Source: GCA-002731945 sp036344135
GTDB lineage: Bacteria; Pseudomonadota; Alphaproteobacteria; MED-G09
Length of the DNA stretch: 20,003 nt
Assembly (NCBI GenBank): GCA_036344135.1
Contig: JAYYUG010000008.1
Location: 1 to 20,003 of the forward strand
Direction of reading: 5' to 3'
Each line of letters opens with the position of its first letter. The stretch's first letter is position 1. The notes beneath the pieces were generated by a model, which did not search any database, was not told where the DNA came from, and worked only from the letters and a program-made list of their open reading frames with translations. Below, piece after piece: positions 7,288-15,017 of this stretch. Made by a program: the position numbers and the translations under genes.

Positions 7288-8772
7288 TTGTTTTTAACTA
7301 TCGATCAAGGTACCACATCAAGTAAAGCTGTTTTGTTTGATATAAATGGTCAAAAAATAGACGTAAGTCAAAAAGATTTTAAACAAATATTTCCTAATGA
7401 TGGTTGGGTAGAACACGATCCGTTAGATCTTTTACATACTGTAATGCAGTGTTGCGAAGATATTTTATCCAGAAATTTAGAAAAAAACATCAATTCTTTA
7501 GCTATTACAAATCAACGTGAGACTGTAATTGTTTGGGACAAAAAAAACGGAAAACCACTACACAATGCAATAGTTTGGCAAGACAGAAGAACTGAAGAAT
7601 ATTGCAATAAAATAAAAGATAAGGGCTTAGAAGATATTATTAGAAATAAGACTGGATTATTGATTGATCCCTATTTTAGCGCTTCAAAGATTAATTGGAT
7701 AATAAAGAACAATGAAAATATTAAAAATAAGATTAAGAAAGGTGAAATTTGCGCAGGAACAGTTGATTCTTGGCTAATATACAATCTGACTAATAAAAAA
7801 GTTTTCGCAACTGATATAACAAACGCCTCTAGGACCAGCCTATATAATATTAATTCTTTAAAATGGGATGATGAGCTGTTAGAAATATTTGATATCCCTA
7901 AGAGTATAATGCCTGAAGTTAGAGATTCTGACGGATATTATGGAAAAACTGAAATCTTAAGTAGAAATCTAGAAATCTATGGTGTTGCGGGGGATCAGCA
8001 GTCAGCTGCAATTGGGCAGAAGTGCTTTAGAGAAGGGGATATTAAATCTACATACGGAACAGGCTGCTTTGTTCTAGCAAATACTGGAGAAACAATAGTG
8101 AGGTCCGATAACGGATTAATAACTACCGTTGCAAGTAAAATCCAGGGAAAGGTGTCCTATGCGATTGAAGGATCAATATTTATGGCAGGAGCAATAGTTG
8201 ATTGGTTTAAAGATTATTTACAACTATTTGATAAATATGAAGAAATAATACCTTTAGTAAATGAAGAATTTGATAATCCTGATTCAAACGTTGTTCTTGT
8301 TCCGGCTTTTACGGGATTGGGTGCACCGCATTGGTCCCCTAAATCAAGAGGATCTATTTTTGGAATGAACAGGAACACTGGTAAGAAAGAAATAATTCAT
8401 GCAGGGATACAATCTGTCTCACTACAGACTAACGATCTTTTGAGGGCGATAAACAAAGATCTCAAAAAATATGATATAACTTTACCTAAGAATTTAAAGA
8501 TTGATGGTGGAATGGTTGAGAATCCATTGTTTGTTCAGAATTTAGCGAATATATGCAACCTAGAAATCCTTTGTTCTTCAAATAAAGAAGCCACTGCGTT
8601 GGGAGCGACAATGCTATCAGGCCTAGGATCAAACAAATATAAAAATATAAATAATCTCGATAATGTAATAAATAAGAATCAGGCTTTTCAAAATAAAATG
8701 AAAGACACAACTCGTGAAAGTATAATAGAAAAGTGGAACTTAGCAGTAAAACAAACTATTGGAATGGTTTGA
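7288..8772 (+). CDS. glpK: glycerol kinase
   Basis: Cytosolic FGGY-family kinase converting glycerol to glycerol 3-phosphate with ATP. The 494-residue length is standard. The N-terminal phosphate-binding segment DQGTTSSKAV (residues 6-15), NQRET (75-79), WQDRR (97-101), GDQQSA (235-240) and the C-terminal DGGMVENPLFVQ block identify it within the family, and GWVEHDP near residue 39 is typical of GlpK. It starts at TTG with a strong AAGGAG at 7277-7282, five bases upstream, and no suitable ATG is near. No glpF, glpD or glpR is in the window, so glycerol entry and oxidation must be encoded elsewhere. Confidence 0.95.
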   Translation: MFLTIDQGTTSSKAVLFDINGQKIDVSQKDFKQIFPNDGWVEHDPLDLLHTVMQCCEDILSRNLEKNINSLAITNQRETVIVWDKKNGKPLHNAIVWQDRRTEEYCNKIKDKGLEDIIRNKTGLLIDPYFSASKINWIIKNNENIKNKIKKGEICAGTVDSWLIYNLTNKKVFATDITNASRTSLYNINSLKWDDELLEIFDIPKSIMPEVRDSDGYYGKTEILSRNLEIYGVAGDQQSAAIGQKCFREGDIKSTYGTGCFVLANTGETIVRSDNGLITTVASKIQGKVSYAIEGSIFMAGAIVDWFKDYLQLFDKYEEIIPLVNEEFDNPDSNVVLVPAFTGLGAPHWSPKSRGSIFGMNRNTGKKEIIHAGIQSVSLQTNDLLRAINKDLKKYDITLPKNLKIDGGMVENPLFVQNLANICNLEILCSSNKEATALGATMLSGLGSNKYKNINNLDNVINKNQAFQNKMKDTTRESIIEKWNLAVKQTIGMV

Positions 8773-8822
8773 TATAAATATGTTGTTAGGATATTCTTTA
8801 TTAAACAAAGAGGTTGCTTACG

Positions 8823-9578
8823 ATGAATTCAAAAGTTAAAGAAACAGTTTCTGGGGAGGAATGGGATACGCGAGTTGAGCTTGCTGCCCTCTATCGATTG
8901 GTCGCTTTTTATGGTTGGGATGATCTAGTTTTTACACATATTTCCGCTAGGGTTCCAAATGAACCTAATAACTTTCTTATGAATCCATATGGAATGTTAT
9001 TTGAAGAAATATGTGCTTCCGATTTGGTAAAAGTGGATTTAGAAGGCAATAAAGTTACAGATACTAATTATAATGTTAATGCTGCTGGTTTTACTATCCA
9101 TTCAGCTGTTCATGGAAGCGGCTCAAATAATCATGCGGTCATTCATACTCACTCAAACGATGGAGTAGCAGTTTCAGCTCAAGAAGAAGGATTACTGCCG
9201 ATAAGTCAGACAGCTATGGTCATTAGAGGTGATTGTTCTTATCATGATTATGAAGGTATTGCGCTTAACCATGATGAAAGAGAAAGATTAATTGAGGACT
9301 TAGAAGATAAGCATTGTATGATATTGAGAAATCACGGTTTATTAACAACCGGCGCCACTTGTGCGGATGCATGGTTACGTCTCTTTTTTCTAGAAAGAGC
9401 ATGTACTATGCAAATTAAAGCCATGTCGGGAGGTTCTAAATTAAATAGGGTTAACGAAGATGTTGTTGAGCTTGTAACTGAGCAAGGACAAATGGCCTCA
9501 TCTGAAGGCATAGGTCAGTTAGCTTGGCCTGCATTGATTCGCAAACTTGATCGACTAGATAATTCTTATCGAGATTGA
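8823..9578 (+). CDS. class II aldolase/adducin family protein
   Basis: Member of the zinc-dependent class II aldolase fold (fuculose-phosphate aldolase/adducin). Counting from the chosen ATG (251 residues), the metal-binding histidines are H108 and H110 in VIHTH and H171 in RNHG, as expected for active aldolases or decarboxylases. The ATG is preferred over an in-frame TTG nine bases upstream because AGAGG (8809-8813) then sits nine bases from the start. Members near molybdenum hydroxylases or aromatic and hydrocarbon pathways are often retro-aldol or decarboxylating enzymes of unknown substrate; that is all that can be inferred. It is 12 bases from the Mo-hydroxylase gene, so co-transcription is likely. 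Confidence 0.88.
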   Translation: MNSKVKETVSGEEWDTRVELAALYRLVAFYGWDDLVFTHISARVPNEPNNFLMNPYGMLFEEICASDLVKVDLEGNKVTDTNYNVNAAGFTIHSAVHGSGSNNHAVIHTHSNDGVAVSAQEEGLLPISQTAMVIRGDCSYHDYEGIALNHDERERLIEDLEDKHCMILRNHGLLTTGATCADAWLRLFFLERACTMQIKAMSGGSKLNRVNEDVVELVTEQGQMASSEGIGQLAWPALIRKLDRLDNSYRD

Positions 9579-9590
9579 GAAGGAAAAAAA

Positions 9591-11900
9591 ATGAAATTTG
9601 CTGTAGGACAACCGGTTACAAGAATTGAAGATGTAAGATTTATTACCGGTAAAGGTCAATTTACTGATGATTTAAAGCTTCCAGAAATGCTATATGGAGC
9701 ATTTGTGCGTTCGCCTTACGCACACGCAGACATAAAAAGTATAAATATTGATGAGGCTCTTAAAATGCCAGGCGTAATAGACATTTTCTTAGGAGAAAGA
9801 CTTCAAAATGAAGGTTTAAGCCATATGTCTGTCATTGATTTCTTACAAAATAAAGATGGCACTCCAATGAACGCAAGTAAAAGACCTATTTTAGCTGTAA
9901 ACAAGGTTCGTCATGTAGGTGACCCTATAGCATTTGTAGTAGCAGAGAGTTTTAATCAGGCCCTTGATGCCTCAGAATTTATAGAAGTCACGTACGAAGA
10001 GTTACCTTGCGTTATTGATACCGCCAAAGCTCTAGATAAAAATTCACCTCTGTTATTTAATGAATTCCCTTCAAATTGTGCAGTAGATTGGGAAATAGGA
10101 TCTGAGAAAGAATGGGATGCAGTCAAAACTAAGGCCCATCACATCTCAGTAGTGAACTTAATTAATAATAGGATAGTGGTTAATCCAATAGAACCAAGAT
10201 CAGCTTTATCTGATTATAATAAGGACGACGAGAGTTTTACTGTATATGTCGAGAGTCAAGGATCCCACGCTATGAGAGAGAGATTAGCAAATACTCTGAA
10301 TATAGAAGAAAAGAAAGTTAAAGTTATTACGAAAGATGTGGGTGGAGGATTTGGTTTTAAAATGATGTGTTTTCCAGAATATATCGCTGTTATGCATGCG
10401 AGTAGAATTCTTAATAGACCAGTGAAATGGACAGCCACTCGTTCTGAATCTTTTCTTAGCGACTCTCAAGGACGCGACCATGTAACAGAAGCTTCCTTAG
10501 CCTTGGATAGTGAGGGCAATTTTTTAGGTGTCCAGGTAGATACTGTTGCAGCAGTGGGAGCATATTTGTCTCAGTACGGGATTTTTATTCCCACCTTAGC
10601 CGGAGCAGGTATGCATGTAGGAGTCTACAGAATTCCCGTACTCAACAATAAAGTGAAGGTTGTTTACACTAATACAGTTCCCGTTGATGCTTATCGTGGC
10701 GCGGGAAGACCTGAGGCTAGTTATGTTATTGAAAGACTTGTAGATCAAGCAGCTTCAGATTTAGGAATGGACCCTATAGAAATAAGAACCAAAAATTTTG
10801 TTCAACCATCAGATCTTGGAAAAACTGCAGAACCTATCATCCCTTTTGATAGTTGTGATTTTGAAAAGACTACGGAAATTTCTCTTGTTAATTCTTCGTA
10901 CAGGAGTTTTGAAAAAAGAAAGGAAATATCTTCTCAGGAAAATAAGTTACGTGGGATTGGAATTTCTTATTATACCGAAAGAACTCAAGGTGAAGGTTCA
11001 GAAAATTCCAGAGTTGTGATTTCGGGAGAAGGAAAAGTTAAGGTATATGCTGGCACACAAGCAACTGGGCAAGGTCATGAAACGGCATGGACACAAATAA
11101 TTGTGGAAAAGCTTGGAGTAGAGGCAGAAGATGTAAGCGTTCATTTTGGGAATAGTGATGATCTTCCTGGAGGAGGTGGAACCGGAGGATCAAAATCTCT
11201 CTACATGGTAGCAGGTGCAATAGATGATGCCTCTAACGTGATGTTAAAGAAGGGTGTAGAAATCGCTGCTAATGAGCTTGATGTATCTGTTGATGAGATA
11301 GAATACACTACAGATGCAGGACCACATTTTCAAGTTAAAGGAACTAATAGGAATATTGACCTATATTCTGTTGCAAGAATAGCTGAGGGTCAATCTAATA
11401 CCCAAATTCTTGATGGAGAGAGTTCATACGAACACAATGCTCCTACTTATCCCAATGGATGTCATGTATGTGAAGTAGAAATCGATCAGGATACAGGAAG
11501 AACTAGTATCGTAGATTATTCCGCAGTTGATGATTTCGGTAAGATAATTAACCCACTTTTGGTAACAGGACAGGTTCATGGAGGGATTGTCCAAGGCTTA
11601 GGACAAGCTATGTTTGAACATGCTGTATATGAAGAAGAGACTGGCCAATTAGTAAATGGTTCATATATGGATTATCAAATGCCACGAGCAAATGATTTTC
11701 CTAATTTTAATATTTAGTATAATGAAGATGCTGTTTGTACTACCAATATGTTAGGCGCCAAAGGGTGCGGAGAAGCAGGCTCGATAGGAGCCACTACTGC
11801 CTACGTGAATGCTGTTTTAGATGCTCTTAAAGAATATAATACAAATAACTTAAATATGCCCATTACAGCTGAAAAAGTTTGGAAAATAATAAAAGAATAG
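9591..11900 (+). pseudogene. xanthine dehydrogenase-family molybdopterin hydroxylase large subunit, interrupted by in-frame amber codon
   Basis: Mo-binding large subunit of the xanthine dehydrogenase/aerobic CO dehydrogenase superfamily, which hydroxylates aldehydes, N-heterocycles or similar substrates. Visible are the RIEDVRFITGKGQFTDD N-terminus, GGGFGFK at 251-257, AYRGAGR at 367-373 (the form II-like motif, not the AYRCSFR of true CO dehydrogenase), GQGHET at 493-498 and GGTGGSKS near 540. After codon 708 a TAG occurs at 11715-11717, yet the same frame continues for 60 conserved codons with LGAKGCGEAGSIGAT and MPITAEKVW, ending at a second TAG (11898-11900). The predicted catalytic glutamate (E728 in GCGEAG) is downstream of the first stop, so the truncated product should be inactive. 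No FAD-binding medium subunit or 2Fe-2S small subunit gene lies nearby. It may be a nonsense mutation, a base-call error or readthrough. Confidence 0.88.
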
Positions 11901-11932
11901 AAAAATTTAAACGTATAGGTGTATAAAGAGGC

Positions 11933-13186
11933 ATGAAATTTGGAATCTTTTATGAACATCAATTACCAAGGCCATGGGATGATGGTCTTGAGCAACGCTT
12001 ATTTCAAGATGCTCTAGACCAAGTTGAGCTAGCCGATAAACTTGGAATAGATTATGCTTGGGAGGTCGAACATCATTTTTTAGAAGAATATTCCCATTCT
12101 TCCGCCCCAGAGGTATTTCTTGCAGCGTGTTCACAAAGAACTAAATCTATTCGTTTAGGGCATGGAATAGTTTTAATGCCACCCAATTATAATCATCCAG
12201 CAAGAGTAGCAGAGCGTATTTCGACATTGGATTTAGTTTCTAATGGAAGGGTTGAATGGGGTACTGGAGAAAGCTCTGCACTATTAGAATTGGGTGGATA
12301 TAAAGTTCCCGTGGCAGAAAAAAGAGATCAATGGATGGAAGCTGTAGAGCAGTGTGCAAATATGATGGCGCTAGATCCATATCCTGGATATAAAGGAAAA
12401 TTTTTTTCGATGCCATGCAGGAACATTGTTCCCAAGCCTGTGCAAAGACCGCACCCCCCTATTTGGGTGGCATGTTCAAATAGAGAAACTATAAAGTTGG
12501 CCGCAAAGCTTGGAATAGGTGCTCTAACATTTGCCTTTGTGGACCCATCTGAAGCGAAGTCGTGGGTCGATGATTATTACCGTATATTTAAAGAGGAGTG
12601 CATTCCTATAGGTCATACAGTAAATCCTAACGTCGCAATGGTTACAGCTTTTTCTGTACATAAATCTGCGGAGGAAGCAAAAAAAAGAGGATTAGAAGGG
12701 TTTCAATTTTTTGGTTATGCATTAGGCCACCATTATATCTTTGGTGAACATACTCCAGGTAGAACCAATATTTGGGAATCTTACCAATCTGCAAAGGAAT
12801 CTATACCTGATGATGATGTTGGAGGGATAGGTACACCAGAGGATTTAAGAAAACACCTTAAAGGATTTGAGGAGGCTGGTGTAGATCAGGTCTCTTTTAT
12901 TCAACAGAGTGGAAAAAATAAACATGAACATATTTGTGAATCTTTAGAGATTTTTTCTAAAAATGTTATGCCTGAGTTTAAAGAAAATGAAATAAATAGA
13001 CAGAAAAAGAAAATGAAAGACTTGGAGCCCTATATTGAAAAAGCAATGAAAAGGAAGAAAGAATTTAAACAACTTCAAGACGAAGAAATTCCAAAAGTTG
13101 TAGCCTTAGGAAGACAAGTAACTGAACAATCAGAATCTCAATCTGATAACTCTGTTTTTGATGATAATAATTTTGCTGCGGAGTAA
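11933..13186 (+). CDS. LLM-class (luciferase-like) flavin-dependent oxidoreductase
   Basis: TIM-barrel flavoprotein of the bacterial luciferase-like monooxygenase family, which uses reduced FMN and oxygen to oxidise organic substrates. Family marks are the MKFGIFYEHQ first strand, YAWEVEHHF at 41-49, LGHGIVLMP near 75-83, the AERISTLDLVSNGRVEWGTG block (93-112) and an HPPIWVACSN strand near residue 180. The barrel appears to end about residue 349; the last 68 residues form a lysine- and glutamate-rich, probably helical tail ending in a polar segment. The ATG starts right after AAAGAGGC, so its ribosome-binding site is unusually close. It precedes the P450 by two bases, and a flavin reductase follows, which could supply FMNH2. 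The substrate is unknown. Confidence 0.92.
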   Translation: MKFGIFYEHQLPRPWDDGLEQRLFQDALDQVELADKLGIDYAWEVEHHFLEEYSHSSAPEVFLAACSQRTKSIRLGHGIVLMPPNYNHPARVAERISTLDLVSNGRVEWGTGESSALLELGGYKVPVAEKRDQWMEAVEQCANMMALDPYPGYKGKFFSMPCRNIVPKPVQRPHPPIWVACSNRETIKLAAKLGIGALTFAFVDPSEAKSWVDDYYRIFKEECIPIGHTVNPNVAMVTAFSVHKSAEEAKKRGLEGFQFFGYALGHHYIFGEHTPGRTNIWESYQSAKESIPDDDVGGIGTPEDLRKHLKGFEEAGVDQVSFIQQSGKNKHEHICESLEIFSKNVMPEFKENEINRQKKKMKDLEPYIEKAMKRKKEFKQLQDEEIPKVVALGRQVTEQSESQSDNSVFDDNNFAAE

Positions 13187-13188
13187 AT

Positions 13189-14418
13189 ATGGATAAAAGC
13201 ATTAATATACCTGACGCCTACTCGATTCCTTTGGAAGAGTTCGATGTAGCTAATCCCGACCTTTTTGAGCAGAATGCTTTTTGGCCTTATTTTGAAAGGC
13301 TGAGAAAAGAAGAGCCAATACATTATTGTACAAATAATGAGGATTTTGGTCCTTATTGGTCTGTTACAAAATATAACGATATTATGAATGTGGATACGAA
13401 TCATAAGGTTTTTTCTTCCGAAGACGCTATAACTTTAGCAGATCAACAGGAGGATTTTACTACACCTATGTTTATAGCAATGGATCCACCTAAACACGAT
13501 ATTCAACGTAAGGCAGTAAATCCTGTCGTTGCTCCAAGTAATTTAAAGAACATGGAATCTCTAATTAGAGAAAGAACCCAAAATGTTCTAGATAACTTGC
13601 CACGGAAAGAAACTTTTAACTGGGTAGAAAAAGTTTCTATAGAATTAACAACTCAAATGTTGGCGACCTTATTCGATTTTCCTTTTGAAGATCGAACAAA
13701 ATTGACGTATTGGTCAGATGTTGCAACCGCTCGCCCTGGAGATGGAGTAATAGAAAATCTTGAGGATAGAAACGAAATTTTGTTAGAGTGTCTTGAGTAT
13801 TTTACAAAACTCTGGAACGAAAGGGTAAATTCCGAGCCTAAAACAGACCTTATTTCAATGTTGGCTCACAATCCTCAAACGCGAAACATGGATCCAATGG
13901 AATATTTGGGTAATTTAATTCTTTTAATTGTTGGCGGTAATGATACCACGAGGAATTCTATGACCGGGGGTGTGTTAGCTCTTAATGAATTTCCAGATCA
14001 ATACGACAAATTGAGAGATAACCATGATTTAATTCTTTCCATGGTTCCTGAGATAATTAGATGGCAAACACCTTTAGCGTATATGAGGCGAACTGCGCTA
14101 ACAGATTATGAGATTGGTGATAAAACCATAAAAAAAGGCGATAAGGTTGCTATGTGGTACGTTTCTGGTAATCGGGATGAAGAGGTGATCAAAAGGCCTA
14201 ACGAATTAATAATTGATCGAGATAGGCCAAGGACACACCTTTCATTCGGTTTCGGAATTCATAGATGTGTTGGTAACCGATTAGCAGATATGCAACTAGA
14301 AATTTTATGGGAAGAGATAATGAAAAGATTCGAAAATATAAAAGTTATGGGTGAACCTAAACGAATTCATTCAAGTTTTGTTAAGGGATATTCTTATCTT
14401 CCAGTAGAAATTGATTAA
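13189..14418 (+). CDS. cytochrome P450, CYP153-like (alkane terminal hydroxylase family)
   Basis: A soluble bacterial P450 of 409 residues. The I-helix oxygen-activation motif GGNDTT is at 249-254, the ExxR pair is E288/R291, and the heme loop FGFGIHRCVG at 353-362 has the thiolate ligand Cys360. Long stretches match what I recall of CYP153 enzymes: FGPYWSVTKY, FIAMDPPKHD, SIELTTQMLATLFDFP, LIVGGNDTTRNSMTGG and MWYVSGNRD. CYP153 members hydroxylate terminal carbons of alkanes and related aliphatics using a ferredoxin and ferredoxin reductase. Neither partner gene is in this window, so they must be encoded elsewhere. The ATG lies two bases after the stop of the luciferase-like gene, implying one operon. 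Confidence 0.93.
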   Translation: MDKSINIPDAYSIPLEEFDVANPDLFEQNAFWPYFERLRKEEPIHYCTNNEDFGPYWSVTKYNDIMNVDTNHKVFSSEDAITLADQQEDFTTPMFIAMDPPKHDIQRKAVNPVVAPSNLKNMESLIRERTQNVLDNLPRKETFNWVEKVSIELTTQMLATLFDFPFEDRTKLTYWSDVATARPGDGVIENLEDRNEILLECLEYFTKLWNERVNSEPKTDLISMLAHNPQTRNMDPMEYLGNLILLIVGGNDTTRNSMTGGVLALNEFPDQYDKLRDNHDLILSMVPEIIRWQTPLAYMRRTALTDYEIGDKTIKKGDKVAMWYVSGNRDEEVIKRPNELIIDRDRPRTHLSFGFGIHRCVGNRLADMQLEILWEEIMKRFENIKVMGEPKRIHSSFVKGYSYLPVEID

Positions 14419-14435
14419 ATTTTCTCATTATTTTT

Positions 14436-14912
14436 ATGAAAAGTGGTCAAAAAAACTCTGAATCTCTAAGAAAAATCTTTGCAAGATTTGCTACCGGTGT
14501 GGCTGCAATAACATTTTCTAGTAAAAACAATAAGTTTCTTGGTGTAACAGTTAATTCTTATACTTCAGTATCTTTAGAGCCACCATTAGTACTTTGGTGT
14601 TTAGATAAGGATTCAGAATTATACGATGAATTAATTGAAAAGGAGAACTATGTAATAAACTTTTTATCGGAAGACCAAAGGTCTATTGCGGTCCATTTGG
14701 CAAAAAAGAATAATCATTCTCTAGATGAGGTTAAACATAGGATTAAAGGAAATAACTGTGTTATTGAAGGAGTCGTGGGTTGGATTTCATGTTCTAAGGT
14801 GCAAACATTTGATGCAGGAGATCATGAGATCATTCTTGGTAGGGTTATTGATTTTAATAACAATAAGAGAAACCCTCTAATATTCTGGGATAGCAAATAT
14901 AAATCATTGTAA
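14436..14912 (+). CDS. flavin reductase (FMN-binding split-barrel, HpaC-like)
   Basis: A 158-residue protein of the short flavin reductase family (HpaC and similar), which reduces free FMN or FAD with NAD(P)H and passes it to a two-component monooxygenase. The family pattern is visible: LRKIFARFATGVAAIT near residues 11-26, the GVTVNSYTSVSLEPPLVLWCL flavin-binding stretch (37-57), YVINFLSEDQ (71-80) and the C-terminal GDHEIILGRV strand (127-136). It starts 17 bases after the P450 with only a weak ribosome-binding site. Placement suggests that it serves the luciferase-like oxygenase two genes upstream; support of the P450 would need an electron carrier that is not present. Confidence 0.9.
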   Translation: MKSGQKNSESLRKIFARFATGVAAITFSSKNNKFLGVTVNSYTSVSLEPPLVLWCLDKDSELYDELIEKENYVINFLSEDQRSIAVHLAKKNNHSLDEVKHRIKGNNCVIEGVVGWISCSKVQTFDAGDHEIILGRVIDFNNNKRNPLIFWDSKYKSL

Positions 14913-14978
14913 AATTATGTTTTAATAAGTTTGCATTAGTTTCCTTATATTTAATTGTAATATTCATTTTTTCATACT

Positions 14979-15001
14979 AGAATTTGCAAAATTCTGTTTT
15001 T
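14979..15001 (+). terminator. possible weak intrinsic terminator/attenuator before the TonB receptor gene
   Basis: AGAATTT and AAATTCT (14979-14985 and 14989-14995) form a perfect 7-bp stem with a 3-base loop, followed by GTTTTTC. It lies between the flavin reductase stop and the TonB-receptor ribosome-binding site at 15006. The stem is AT-rich and so weak. It could end the oxygenase operon or attenuate entry into the receptor gene. Confidence 0.35.
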
Positions 15002-15017
15002 CTTTGAGGAGGTCAAA

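Noticed and set aside
8814..8822. TTG as start of the aldolase gene
   Set aside because: It directly abuts the AGAGG ribosome-binding site, while the ATG nine bases later has correct spacing.
10256..10481. Minus-strand ORFs inside the Mo-hydroxylase gene
   Set aside because: They are shadows of a strongly conserved plus-strand coding frame and have no independent start signals.
11715..11717. Pyrrolysine or programmed amber readthrough
   Set aside because: TAG serves as a normal terminal stop in this same gene and in the SRPBCC gene, and no Pyl machinery is visible. Kept only as a possibility to test.
9591..11900. Aerobic carbon monoxide dehydrogenase (CoxL)
   Set aside because: The active-site loop reads AYRGAGR instead of AYRCSFR of form I enzymes, and coxM/coxS are absent. 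Only a general Mo-hydroxylase call is supported.
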